Counted from the first letter of the stretch, positions 40,898 through 50,015 are shown. The stretch is DNA of 64,000 nucleotides from Flavobacterium sp. N2270 (GCF_025947225.1 NZ_CP110005.1:1612001-1676000), one strand, 5' to 3'. Notes: generated by a model from the sequence alone, not told the origin. Numbers and translations are program-made.

Positions 40898-42316
40898 TTA
40901 ATTTTTCTCAATTGGGTAAAAATACATTTGAAACCATCCATTTAATCTTTTAATTGTAATCTGACCAATATTGGTTTCCCAAGTTCTCCCTGGCCAATTT
41001 TCATTACTATTTATTTCACCTAGTTCAAAATATGATTTCCCATTTATATCGGAACCTAATTTATCGGCAAACAATTTTAACATTGCTTCAATTTCCCGGT
41101 GACTAATAATATAACTCCTTGACGGATTTTCTTTACCTAATATAAATAAAGCATCATTGACTTCTGAATTTGGGATTAGAATTTTATTGAAGAAATTAAA
41201 AAAATACTGATCAGTATAATTTACCCAGCCAAAACTTTCTCCACTTTCATATTTTTGTTCTTGAAAATTTTCTATTCTTTTCAATTCTTCATTTATACTT
41301 ATAAAGTGGTCATCAAAACTTTTTACATTAAGAAATAAGTTATAGTATTGAATGAATTCACTCGGTTTTAAAACAATAGTATAAATACCTAATTTTTGAA
41401 ATACTGCTTTTGCTTTGTGATAATTTTTATCATCATTAGTAATGTAAAATTCGCATCTTGATGCAAATGCTGAATGAGAAGCATCTTCGGTTGTATTCTT
41501 AAAAGTATTTTTTTCCTTGTCAGTTACCTTTACTTTGTCAGCTTTGAAACCATGCATATCTAACATAACATATTCATTGGTAATGTCGTTAAACCATTCT
41601 GGAGCATTTTTAGTTTTATCAAAATATTGATTAACATCAAAATGTTCTATTCCAAATTTCTTGTAAGCATTTTCAATAATATCAAAAGGATTTTTATTTT
41701 CGTTGAAGTGACCGCTGTTTACTCCAATTTGTTGAACCATATTTCTTAAATCTTTGTAGTCTTCTGTTTCATTCATATTGTGAAACATTTGACCAAAACT
41801 TTTAAAGAAACCATTCATTGTTTGGTCTTCTTTTAATCCTGGAAACATTTTGTTCAGCATTGCTGCACTTTCAGGGTTTTCAAAAGCTTCTTTAAATGCA
41901 AGGTTTAATGGTATTGAAGAAATCATATTTTTCATAGAATTTACTAATCCAAACATTGGATCATTTTCTTCAACGGAACTAAACAAACTATCAATGCTGA
42001 AATTTTGAAACATTGGTGCTTCTCTAATTCTGTCATCAAGTAATTCACCTGGTTCATATTTGCTTAATGTAACTTCTTTAGAATTATTTACTAAACACAA
42101 ATCATCAGTTAAAAAAGTAATATAATCTAAATCCTCTCTAATTATTCTTTGCTCTTCTTCACTATGATTTTTTATACTTGCAAAAATATCACCAATGTGG
42201 GAAGTAGAGTATAGTAACAGAAATTTTTCTTTATTTGTTATTATGCTATTTAGCTCAGGAAAATGATTGTTTTTCATTCCTGACATAATATTCCAATCTA
42301 AATAGACTTTAATCAT
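40898..42316 (-). CDS. PIN-like nuclease with a large internal insertion
   Basis: The protein has 472 residues. The start VYLDWNI at 4-10 has the first PIN acidic residue (Asp7). YSTSHIGDI at 36-43 gives His40 and Asp43. A later block EDASHSAFASRCEFYITNDDKNY at about 277-299 supplies Asp278 and Asp295/296, in the order of a PIN-domain RNase. Between the blocks lie about 220 residues of helical insertion, much more than in VapC toxins (about 130 residues total). Residues 330-472 are an extra C-terminal domain. A nuclease of a defence or toxin system is the best inference. Confidence 0.65.
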   Translation of the reverse strand: MIKVYLDWNIMSGMKNNHFPELNSIITNKEKFLLLYSTSHIGDIFASIKNHSEEEQRIIREDLDYITFLTDDLCLVNNSKEVTLSKYEPGELLDDRIREAPMFQNFSIDSLFSSVEENDPMFGLVNSMKNMISSIPLNLAFKEAFENPESAAMLNKMFPGLKEDQTMNGFFKSFGQMFHNMNETEDYKDLRNMVQQIGVNSGHFNENKNPFDIIENAYKKFGIEHFDVNQYFDKTKNAPEWFNDITNEYVMLDMHGFKADKVKVTDKEKNTFKNTTEDASHSAFASRCEFYITNDDKNYHKAKAVFQKLGIYTIVLKPSEFIQYYNLFLNVKSFDDHFISINEELKRIENFQEQKYESGESFGWVNYTDQYFFNFFNKILIPNSEVNDALFILGKENPSRSYIISHREIEAMLKLFADKLGSDINGKSYFELGEINSNENWPGRTWETNIGQITIKRLNGWFQMYFYPIEKN

Positions 42317-42419
42317 TGTTTAATAAATTTAAGAATTAGCAAATTATAAAATAATTCCTAATGGTTTGAATTGATACAATTTGATTTATTAACCAAGTTA
42401 TCAGTTTGTTTATGAGTAA

Positions 42420-42511
42420 AATACATTTTATTTCATTTATGGTTACTAGGAAAATTCGAAATCCTTGCAAATAGAATATTTGTTAAGCTTTGGCAGTAAA
42501 TAAAATGTATT
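42420..42511. repeat. 14-base inverted repeat in the gene gap
   Basis: AATACATTTTATTT at 42420-42433 is the exact reverse complement of 42498-42511, with 64 bases between. It lies in the gap between the PIN-like gene and the next gene, upstream of the PIN-like start. It may be a regulatory site or repeat relic. Confidence 0.45.
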
Positions 42512-42519
42512 GTCAAAAG

Positions 42520-43140
42520 TTAATTGTTTATTTCAATGTCGATATAGGATTTTAAATTGTATAACTCAATTTGATTTTCATAATATCCTTCTAATTGTCC
42601 AATTTCAATAAACGCAATATCATTAGCGAAAGCTTTTTCTCCGATTAGATGCTCAATATGAACGTAAACGGCTTCACGAAGTCTAAGGTTATCTTTGTGG
42701 ACGATGTAGTTTTTGAGTAGCACTTTTATTCCTAAATCGGTTGGTTTGTTTGGGTTTTCAAGTGGGATGAAATACATTTCACTTATTCGTAAAGTGATGC
42801 CGTAATATTCTAGTGGTTTGTCGGTGCCGTTTTCGTATTTGATTAGATTGGTTTCTGGTTGGAGGAATGCGGTTATTTTCCAACGCTCTATAACTGGTGC
42901 ATGATGAACGAGTAATTCTACTTCTTTGAATAGGTATGGATTTCCATTTGCTGTGATGATTAACTCTGCTGCATTAGTCTTGTTCTTAATGATGAGGTCT
43001 AGGTCTTTGTTGTATTGATGAAGTATTTTGATTAGTTTGTCGAAATGGGTTTTTAGTTCGTCTTTTGAGATTTCGTTTAGAAATAGGAAAACGAAGTTGT
43101 TTTGTTGGAAGTGGTTCCAGAAGTTGGTTATATGGTTCAT
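42520..43140 (-). CDS. Conserved hypothetical protein, DUF695-like pattern
   Basis: The protein has 206 residues. The order NFWNHFQQNNFVFLFL, then AELIITANGNPYLFKEVELLVHHAP and ERWKITAFLQP resembles the DUF695 superfamily and proteins of mobile elements with the same motif set. No catalytic residue stands out. It lies 89 bases from the ATPase gene upstream. The family call is tentative. Confidence 0.55.
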   Translation of the reverse strand: MNHITNFWNHFQQNNFVFLFLNEISKDELKTHFDKLIKILHQYNKDLDLIIKNKTNAAELIITANGNPYLFKEVELLVHHAPVIERWKITAFLQPETNLIKYENGTDKPLEYYGITLRISEMYFIPLENPNKPTDLGIKVLLKNYIVHKDNLRLREAVYVHIEHLIGEKAFANDIAFIEIGQLEGYYENQIELYNLKSYIDIEINN

Positions 43141-43229
43141 TTGGTTATTCAGTTATTTGAAAGGTTCTCGATACATTTTTTTTTCCATTTCATTGCACAA
43201 AAAACACTCGAACTGACGGTATAATGTGC

Positions 43230-43853
43230 TTATCTTTTGTCTAGTGTTGATTTATCGTATGCTATTAGGTTTACCATCTCCCTAAGCCTGGATCGAACTC
43301 GGTTGCCGTAGTGGGTTTCTATTTCTGTGGCTGAGAGGTTTGTGGTGATGTGGGTTTTTAGTTTTTTGGAGATGAATAGATCATATCTGCTTAATAGAAT
43401 TTCTGCCAATACGTTGCACTCGTTTCCGAAGTATTTTAAATTGTTTTCTGTTCCTAAATCGTCAAAGCAATAGGTTCTTGGTTCTGATTGATATAGTTTA
43501 CCATTGCTGTATTTGTGGATTATTTGGTAGCCATCTTGGATGAATTCGAAGCTGATGTCTCTGCATGGTTTTACTGAAAATTTATTTTCTGTTTGTGCTA
43601 GGTATTTCATTAGGTTCATTAGTGATGTTTTTCCGCAGCCTATTGGTCCGGAAAGTAATATTCCTTTGTTGAGGTTTATTCCGTACTGAAAGCATGTTGG
43701 TTCATCTTTAAGGAAATAAGCGATTAGCTTGAAAACGATAGGGTAATCTGTTTCTTGTATTTTGAAATGATTGCCGTATAGTTCTACGCCTTTTGCTTCG
43801 AGCTTATTAATTATTTCTGGGTAATTGTAGTGGGTTTTTATATTTTCATTCAT
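43230..43853 (-). CDS. DnaC/IstB-like AAA ATPase (helicase loader type)
   Basis: The protein has 207 residues. Walker A is GPIGCGKT at 69-76 and Walker B is YCFDDLGTE with Asp131 and Asp132. A sensor-like ITTNLSATEI follows and an arginine-rich GNRVRSRL ends the core. This fits DnaC-type helicase loaders that work with a replisome organiser on phages and integrative elements. The organiser gene lies upstream on the same strand, which supports a replication module. Confidence 0.83.
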   Translation of the reverse strand: MNENIKTHYNYPEIINKLEAKGVELYGNHFKIQETDYPIVFKLIAYFLKDEPTCFQYGINLNKGILLSGPIGCGKTSLMNLMKYLAQTENKFSVKPCRDISFEFIQDGYQIIHKYSNGKLYQSEPRTYCFDDLGTENNLKYFGNECNVLAEILLSRYDLFISKKLKTHITTNLSATEIETHYGNRVRSRLREMVNLIAYDKSTLDKR

Positions 43854-44158
43854 TTGCCTTTTAATTTATTCGCTAAAGCGAAGTTTTTGGAACACGGATG
43901 ACACAGATTTGACGGATTAACACTGATTTTTTTAATTTTTAACCATACTTCGACAGGCTCAGCACAGGCTCGAAACATAGAATTATCATTTAAAAAAAGT
44001 CGCTTTGCTCTGGATAGTTTATCATAGTTTTCTTTTATGTGGGTTCCTTCCTTCGTCAGGAGGACAAGATTGGGGAAGTTTAACCGCAAAGAGTACAAAG
44101 TTTTCGTAAAGTTTCGCAAAGAATAGATCCTGAAACAAGTTCAGGATGACAATTCCGG
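43854..44158. repeat. Mosaic of dispersed REP-like repeats
   Basis: The 305-base gap is made of several known flavobacterial repeat types in series. There is a CACGGATGACACAG type at about 43892-43940, a CTTCGACAGGCTCAGCACAGG type at 43949-43977, an ACCGCAAAGAGTACAAAG type at 44083-44122, and a TCCTGAA/TTCAGGA hairpin at 44128-44146. An 89-codon frame spans it (minus strand, 43850-44119), but its translation is repeat-derived and I leave it out. Confidence 0.65.
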
Positions 44159-45031
44159 TTAAAGTGGTTCTGAATAGTCTTTATCAGTTCCTGTGTTGAG
44201 GTGTTTTGCTCGATTAGGTGGTGAATTTGTGGTGTTGTGATTAAAATTAATGCTGTTTAATATCCAATTTTGTGCCGCTGCTTGCCAATCGACCATTGGT
44301 GTTTTTCCGCCTACTAACCATCCGTTGCTTGAGAAGTAATTGAAAAACTTTTGTGCTTCTAATTCTGGAAAGCTGTTTTCTTGGAAGTAGGATTTGATTT
44401 CATGCAAGTTTGGTTGAATGAAACCTTTCTTTTTTTTGCGCAACTTTTTTTCTTGGGATGTGATTTGCTTCGCCAGTTCGTTATCACTCGGGTTTCCTAT
44501 CGTCGAAATGACAAAATCATTATTACTTTCTTGAAAATTTTTTGCTTGCTCGTTCAAGTTTGAAACGTTTTCATTGTTTAAATTGTTTGTATTGTTTATA
44601 TAGTTTATAGAAGGTACTAGTGCTTGTTCACTACTTGTTTCATCACTAGTACAAGACTTGTTTAGAGCTTGTTCAGAAACAGGTTCAATAAGTGGTTCAT
44701 TTTTTGGTTTTCTTTCGTTTTTTTGAATGGGTTTTAAGTCGTCTGAAAAATTGAATAAATACACATGACTTCCTTTGAATGGATTATAGGATGGTTCGTA
44801 ATTGATATAACCTAAGCTGTGTAAATTTTTAAGGCATTTATGATAGGTTGCTTTTGAACTGATTTTACTGATACGCATTACCTCATCACGAGAAATACTG
44901 ATTGGATTTTTAAAGCGATTGCAATTCCAGAATTGGAATAAAGCGATGTATAAACTCACGTGTGTTGGGTTGAGTGATTTGTCTATTGCTACTTTTTCGA
45001 AAAAGCCGGTTAGGTGTTTGATGTAGTTCAT
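44159..45031 (-). CDS. Replisome organiser / DnaD-like replication protein
   Basis: The protein has 290 residues. A winged-helix region at about 40-95 (SISRDEVMRISKISSKATYHKCL, then LHSLGYINYEPS) is followed by a low-complexity linker. The C-terminal DnaD/DnaT-like segment (YFQENSFPELEAQKFFNYFSSNGWLVGGK) ends in a helix around PMVDWQAAAQNWI. The family loads helicase onto an origin with a DnaC-type partner, which lies next on this strand. Part of the linker (STIGNPSDNELAKQ) may come from an inserted REP-like repeat. Confidence 0.78.
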   Translation of the reverse strand: MNYIKHLTGFFEKVAIDKSLNPTHVSLYIALFQFWNCNRFKNPISISRDEVMRISKISSKATYHKCLKNLHSLGYINYEPSYNPFKGSHVYLFNFSDDLKPIQKNERKPKNEPLIEPVSEQALNKSCTSDETSSEQALVPSINYINNTNNLNNENVSNLNEQAKNFQESNNDFVISTIGNPSDNELAKQITSQEKKLRKKKKGFIQPNLHEIKSYFQENSFPELEAQKFFNYFSSNGWLVGGKTPMVDWQAAAQNWILNSINFNHNTTNSPPNRAKHLNTGTDKDYSEPL

Positions 45032-45036
45032 TTTAC

Positions 45037-45096
45037 TAGTGATTAGTAATTAGTGAAGAGTGAGTAGAAAAGATTGCTTCGTGCCTCGCAATGACG
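45037..45096. repeat. Repeat spacer with ATTGC/GCAAT hairpin
   Basis: Direct GATTAGT-type repeats at about 45040-45060 are followed by a TTGCTTCGTGCCTCGCAATG element at 45073-45092, a common flavobacterial dispersed repeat. It abuts the stop of the HTH gene. Confidence 0.55.
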
Positions 45097-45098
45097 GT

Positions 45099-45386
45099 TT
45101 ACTTGAATAGGGTTGGAGCTGCATTTACTTTATTTCCGTTTAGGAGTTTTTCGATGTCTGAATTGTCGTAATACATGATGCCACCAACTTTAGTATACGT
45201 TAGTGTTCCGTTGATGCGAAGGTTTTGTAAAGTACCTGGAGAAATGTTTAACAGTTTTCTGACTTCTTTGGATTTGAGCCACTGTTTTGTTTGTTGCGGT
45301 TTGGATTGAATGATTTCTTTTAAATCATTTAGAAGAAGATTACGAAATTCGTTTAAGTCTTCGATTGTGATAACTTGTACTGCCAT
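45099..45386 (-). CDS. HTH_17 (excisionase-like) DNA-binding protein
   Basis: The protein has 95 residues. Residues about 38-90 (WLKSKEVRKLLNISPGTLQNLR, then YTKVGGIMYYDNSDIEKLL) are a MerR-type helix-turn-helix of the HTH_17 family, as in Bacteroidota excisionases and small regulators. It heads the replication module and faces the RteC-like gene across a repeat-bearing gap. It may control replication or excision of the element. Confidence 0.85.
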   Translation of the reverse strand: MAVQVITIEDLNEFRNLLLNDLKEIIQSKPQQTKQWLKSKEVRKLLNISPGTLQNLRINGTLTYTKVGGIMYYDNSDIEKLLNGNKVNAAPTLFK

Positions 45387-45602
45387 AACTGATGTTTTAA
45401 ATTGTTATACTTTACCGATTAACACCCAAAATGACCTTAATAAATCGGTCTTTTTTCCTTTCTTCTTCAAAATAAAAATAAAACGTAACAATGGTTATGC
45501 TTGATTTTTCTTTATTGAATAAAGAAAAATAGCCTCAATTTCTTTAAGGCAATTTTGAATATTAATCGGTAATACAAATTTGTGAAGTTTGATTGATTTT
45601 AT

Positions 45603-45627
45603 TTCACAACCTAAACACAAGTTGTGT
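45603..45627. promoter_or_regulatory. Operator-like repeat, copy 1
   Basis: This 25-base motif contains the 13-base palindrome ACACAAGTTGTGT and an overlapping CACAAC/GTTGTG pair. The copy at 45747-45771 differs at one base, and the copies are 144 bases apart. Such sites suit dimeric regulator or Rep binding. Confidence 0.6.
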
Positions 45628-45746
45628 ACGATTTTTTATTAAAAGACTACAAAGTGCTTTGTTTTCTAACTTTATTGAATTGAATAAATCTAAAGCATAA
45701 AATTCAATTTAGTATAGTAAGTCAAAATCATGGATTTGTAAGCTGA

Positions 45747-45771
45747 TTCACAACCTCAACACAAGTTGTGT
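45747..45771. promoter_or_regulatory. Operator-like repeat, copy 2
   Basis: This is the second copy of the 25-base motif, 24 of 25 bases the same as at 45603-45627. It lies close downstream of the RteC-like gene and upstream of the HTH_17 gene. Confidence 0.6.
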
Positions 45772-45802
45772 GTTTTTGAAATAAATTTATTTAAGAAAGA
45801 AG

Positions 45803-46648
45803 TTACTTATTTTCATTTTCATCTTCTAATATATGCTTTTCTAAAACTTCTGCAAGTTGATTGATGAACTTGGGACGACCTGTTTTTCTGTTTTTGATGT
45901 CAATGTAAAAACGATAAATATTTTCTTCAATATCTTGATTGAAAATTTTACCAAAGAATAAAGCTAATTCCTTTATATCAGTGCTGCCGTTGTTAATTTT
46001 TTTGGAATGGTGTAAGGCATAAATGAGTTCGACTAAATCAATTTTAGTACCAGTCCAATTAACTGTTTGTTGTACGGATGGGTGAACAGTTGAGCAATTA
46101 TTTTCTAATTGTTCTATTTTATTTTCTAGATAAGTGGTTAATATATCGTTGGCAATCATTACAGCCATGTTGTAATCATGCGTAGTACATAATTTTACAT
46201 CGTAATTGATCAAAGAACAATCTCTTTTTAAAATATTAGCATCACAATTTCTCAAGAAATATATATTGTCTTTATGTGAAGCTCTTGCTCTATAGTATTC
46301 ATAGAACTTTCTATTCTTATTGGTGTTTTCTTGTATTAAATTTAAAGCTTCTTCATAAAATTTAATCTTATTCTTTTTTGATGTTGGTAAGTTTGTTTCT
46401 ATACTTAAAACTGTTTTGTAATAGATAAGCTTGGATATAAATATAGGTTTCAAATCTTTAAAAAAATATATTTCTTCTTCTGGAGAACTAAATTTATGTT
46501 TTTTTAGCCATTTGAATAGTTCCTTACTTCTCCTTTCGATTAATTCAGTGACTTTATGTGCAATGACAATACTGTCTGAATTTGTAGTTTTAATGTTTTG
46601 ATACTCCTTTTCAAATTCACTAAAAAAATTCAGACAATACTCATTCAT
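45803..46648 (-). CDS. RteC-like regulator
   Basis: The protein has 281 residues. The C-terminal half (KIDLVELIYALHHSKKINNGSTDIKELALFF, then DIKNRKTGRPKFINQLAEVLEKHI) fits the RteC family, known from CTnDOT where RteC controls excision. The N-terminal half is helical. It lies beside an excisionase-like HTH gene and replication genes, so it probably regulates excision or transfer of the element. Confidence 0.82.
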   Translation of the reverse strand: MNEYCLNFFSEFEKEYQNIKTTNSDSIVIAHKVTELIERRSKELFKWLKKHKFSSPEEEIYFFKDLKPIFISKLIYYKTVLSIETNLPTSKKNKIKFYEEALNLIQENTNKNRKFYEYYRARASHKDNIYFLRNCDANILKRDCSLINYDVKLCTTHDYNMAVMIANDILTTYLENKIEQLENNCSTVHPSVQQTVNWTGTKIDLVELIYALHHSKKINNGSTDIKELALFFGKIFNQDIEENIYRFYIDIKNRKTGRPKFINQLAEVLEKHILEDENENK

Positions 46649-46748
46649 TTTAATACAATATGGGTTAGTTTGTATAAAACTTCATTGTGTTAAAAATATT
46701 GTTAAAGATGGTTGTTTTTTTAGTTATTTATATAGATAACATGTGCTT

Positions 46749-49271
46749 TTAAATTTTCATAGTTCTTAATCGTAATGCATTAGCAATTACTGATACAGAG
46801 CTAAAACTCATAGCTAAAGCTGCAATCATTGGAGAAAGTAATATCCCAAAAACAGGAAATAAAACACCTGCTGCTATTGGAACTCCTAAAACATTATAGA
46901 TAAAAGCAAAAAACAGATTTTGCTTGATGTTTTTCATTACTGCGTGACTTAAATTTTTAGCTTTCACTATTCCTTTTAAATCCCCTTTTACTAAAGTAAT
47001 TTTAGCACTTTCAATGGCCACATCTGTTCCTGTTCCCATTGCTATTCCAATGTCGGATTGTGCTAATGCTGGTGCATCGTTTATACCATCACCTGCCATT
47101 GCTACTATTTTACCTTTGGCTTGTAGCTCTTTGATGTATTCTAATTTATCTTGTGGCAAACAGCTTGCTTTAAAATCGGTTAAGTTTAGTTCAGAAGCTA
47201 CTGCTTTTGCCGTATTTTCATTATCTCCTGTTAACATTATGACTTGAATTCCCTGACGCTTTAGTTCGTTAATAGCCTCTAAACTCGATTTTTTAATTGC
47301 ATCGGTAATTGTGATATAACCTACTACTTTTTTATCAATAGCAATATAAGAAACTGTTTTTCCTAACTTTTGTTCTGTAATAACTTCTTGTTCAATATTT
47401 GAAAAATCTTTAATTCCTTCTAGCTCTATTAGTTTTTTATTCCCTAAGCTGACTTTTATATTGTCAATAAACCCAACAACTCCTTTACCTGTTACAGCAT
47501 CAAAGTTTTCTACTTTAAAAAACTGAGTGTTTTTAGCTCTAGCAAAATTTACAACTGCTGTTGCTAATGGATGTTCACTATTTTGATTTAGTGATGCAAT
47601 TTTTCCTAAAACTATGTTTTCATCTACATCTTTTACTACGATTTTTTCAACAGACGGTTTTCCTTCGGTTAAAGTTCCTGTTTTATCTGTGATTAAAACA
47701 TCAATTTTATCCATTTTCTCAATGGCTTCAGCATTTTTAATTAATACTCCTGATTTAGCACCTTTACCAACACCAACCATTACTGACATTGGTGTTGCTA
47801 AACCTAAAGCACATGGACATGCAATTATTAATACTGCAATAGCATTTATAAAACCATACACTAACTTGGGTTCTGGACCGATAATCCACCAAACAAAAAA
47901 TGTAATAACAGCTATGAGTACCACAATTGGTACAAAATATTTTGAAATTTTATCTACTAAATTTTGAATTGGAGCTCTCGAACGACTTGCATCTGAAACC
48001 ATTTGCACAATTTGAGATAATAAAGTTTCTGAACCTACTTTTTCGGCAATCATCAAAAATGATTTTGTACCGTTGATTGTTCCAGAACTTACTTTATCCT
48101 CAATTTTTTTATCAACGGGTATAGGTTCTCCCGTAATCATTGATTCATCAATGGTACTATTTCCTTCAGTAATGATTCCATCAACTGGAATTTTTTCACC
48201 TGGTTTTACTCTAAGTATATCTCCTTTTTTAATGTCGTGAATTGAAATTACTTTTTCTTCGCCATCCAGGACTAAAGTAGCTTCTGTTGGTGCTAATTTT
48301 AGTAGTTCTTTAATAGCTCCACTAGTTCTACTGTGCGCTTTAGCCTCTAAAAGTTGACCTAATAAAACTAAGGTTAAAACTACTGCAGTAGCTTCAAAAT
48401 ACAAATGAACGGTGCCTTCGGAAGTTTTGAATTGGTCTGGAAAAATAGCTGGAAATAATAATCCAATACTACTGAAAACAAAAGCAACTCCTGTTCCAAT
48501 ACCTATTAAAGTGAACATGTTTAAATTCCAATTTACAATTGATTTCCACGCTCTTTCAAAAAACATCCAACAAGCATAAAAAACGACAGGAATTGTAAAT
48601 ACCAATTGAATCCAATTCCAATATTGTAAATCCATTAGTTGGTACAATGGGTTGTTAGGAATCATATCAGACATGGTAATGATAAAAATAGGCAAGGTAA
48701 AGATTGTTGCAATTTTCATTTTGTACCATAACTTTTGATAGGTTTTATCTTCTTCCGATTCGGTTGGTTCCATTGGTACTAAATCCATTCCACAAATAGG
48801 ACAACTACCTAGCTTATCTTGAATGATTTCAGGATGCATGGGACAAGTATATTTTGTGCTTTGAATAACCTCTGGCTCTTTTACTAAATCCATTCCACAA
48901 ACAGGGCAATCACCAGCTTTATCATACACTTTATCACCCTCACAATGCATAGGACAATAATATTTACCAGCTTGATGGGTGTGTTTTATTTCATGATGTT
49001 TATGTTCTTTTTCTCCAGTAGAACAACAACTTTCTTGAACAACTTCTTTAGAATTATTAATAGGTAAAGAAATTTGATATTTACTCTCTTTTCCTCCTAA
49101 AGCATTTTGTAAAACTTCTATTTCAACATGTTTTGACATGATGATTGATGCTTTTTTATCTTCTTTAAAAACTTCTACTTCAGTAACATTTTCAACATTA
49201 GATAAATCTTTTTTAACTTTGGCTTCACAACCAGAGCAGGTCATTCCTTCAATGTGGTATGTATGTTTCAT
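46749..49271 (-). CDS. copA: Copper-type heavy-metal P-type ATPase
   Basis: The protein has 840 residues. An N-terminal HMA domain has C12-x-x-C15 (MTCSGC). Then come two short metal-binding domains of the CPMH...CPxCGMDL type at about 105-130 and 141-167. The P1B ATPase follows with TGEP near 380, CPC at 485-487 and DKTGT at 529-533, then a TGDN motif and GDGINDAPAL. The CPC motif and the setting with CusABC-like genes indicate Cu(I) or Ag(I) export to the periplasm. It is last in the copper run. Confidence 0.9.
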   Translation of the reverse strand: MKHTYHIEGMTCSGCEAKVKKDLSNVENVTEVEVFKEDKKASIIMSKHVEIEVLQNALGGKESKYQISLPINNSKEVVQESCCSTGEKEHKHHEIKHTHQAGKYYCPMHCEGDKVYDKAGDCPVCGMDLVKEPEVIQSTKYTCPMHPEIIQDKLGSCPICGMDLVPMEPTESEEDKTYQKLWYKMKIATIFTLPIFIITMSDMIPNNPLYQLMDLQYWNWIQLVFTIPVVFYACWMFFERAWKSIVNWNLNMFTLIGIGTGVAFVFSSIGLLFPAIFPDQFKTSEGTVHLYFEATAVVLTLVLLGQLLEAKAHSRTSGAIKELLKLAPTEATLVLDGEEKVISIHDIKKGDILRVKPGEKIPVDGIITEGNSTIDESMITGEPIPVDKKIEDKVSSGTINGTKSFLMIAEKVGSETLLSQIVQMVSDASRSRAPIQNLVDKISKYFVPIVVLIAVITFFVWWIIGPEPKLVYGFINAIAVLIIACPCALGLATPMSVMVGVGKGAKSGVLIKNAEAIEKMDKIDVLITDKTGTLTEGKPSVEKIVVKDVDENIVLGKIASLNQNSEHPLATAVVNFARAKNTQFFKVENFDAVTGKGVVGFIDNIKVSLGNKKLIELEGIKDFSNIEQEVITEQKLGKTVSYIAIDKKVVGYITITDAIKKSSLEAINELKRQGIQVIMLTGDNENTAKAVASELNLTDFKASCLPQDKLEYIKELQAKGKIVAMAGDGINDAPALAQSDIGIAMGTGTDVAIESAKITLVKGDLKGIVKAKNLSHAVMKNIKQNLFFAFIYNVLGVPIAAGVLFPVFGILLSPMIAALAMSFSSVSVIANALRLRTMKI

Positions 49272-49447
49272 ATGTTTGATTTTTATTTTATACCGGTAAC
49301 CTAAGGAATCGCTTTTTAGATTAATGGTATTTGCTTACACAAACTACTTGTTTCAAGCAATTTCATAATTTTGTTATTTTAATAGTACAAATTTCGAAAA
49401 CTCAAGCCACTTAAGTTTGTATAATTATGGATATGATTTGTACAATT

Positions 49448-50011
49448 TTATAATAGATCTATTTCTTTACGTTTATTTTCTTTTAATTTATTGAAATAGG
49501 TGGGACTAAAACCTGTAACTTTTTTAAATTGATGACTTAAGTGCGAAACACTACTGTAATTTAATGAATAGGCTATTTCAGATAATGATAATTCATCATA
49601 AAATAGTAATTCTTTTACTTTTTCGATTTTTAAATTGATAAAATATTTTTCAATACTAATTCCTTCAATTTGAGAAAATAAGTTGCTTAACTTACTGTAA
49701 TCTTGATGTAGTTTTTCTTTCAGATAGTTGGAAAGATTATCCTTTGTGTTGTTGTTTTTATTTTGAATTAAATCAATGAGACTACTTTTAATTTTTTCTA
49801 TTATTTTGCTATTTGTATCGTTCAAAATTTCGAACCCAAGTGCTTCAAGATGTTTAGATATACCTATTTTATCATTTTGAGATATTTCGTTTTGAAAGGT
49901 TACTTCACCTAACTCAACGGATAGATAGTTAAGCCCAAGTTTTTCTAACTCAGACTTAACTACTAAAATACATCGCTTACATACCATATTTTTGATGTGT
50001 AACTTGATCAT
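49448..50011 (-). CDS. AraC-type regulator with N-terminal HMA-like domain
   Basis: The protein has 187 residues. Residues 1-62 resemble an HMA fold with the pair Cys11 and Cys14 (MVCKRC). Residues about 125-178 are an AraC/XylS DNA-binding domain (LSLSEIAYSLNYSSVSHLSHQFKKVTGFSP). The arrangement would let metal binding act directly on a regulator, so it is likely the local copper sensor. It lies 4 bases from the small lipoprotein gene and is followed by the CopA-like gene after 176 bases. Confidence 0.84.
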   Translation of the reverse strand: MIKLHIKNMVCKRCILVVKSELEKLGLNYLSVELGEVTFQNEISQNDKIGISKHLEALGFEILNDTNSKIIEKIKSSLIDLIQNKNNNTKDNLSNYLKEKLHQDYSKLSNLFSQIEGISIEKYFINLKIEKVKELLFYDELSLSEIAYSLNYSSVSHLSHQFKKVTGFSPTYFNKLKENKRKEIDLL

Positions 50012-50015
50012 AGAC

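Larger units (their letters stand above)
45387..45802. other. Intergenic control region with paired repeats
   Basis: A 416-base gap separates the HTH_17 gene from the RteC-like gene, both on the minus strand. It contains two 25-base direct repeats at 45603-45627 and 45747-45771 and a palindrome ACAAAG-TG-CTTTGT near 45649-45662. No gene is seen. It looks like a regulatory or replication-origin region. Confidence 0.6.

Noticed and set aside
43850..44119. An 89-codon minus-strand frame between the ATPase and replication genes
   Set aside because: Its translation runs through three dispersed repeats (RACAEPVEV is a standard product of one), and it overlaps the ATPase start. It is not a gene.
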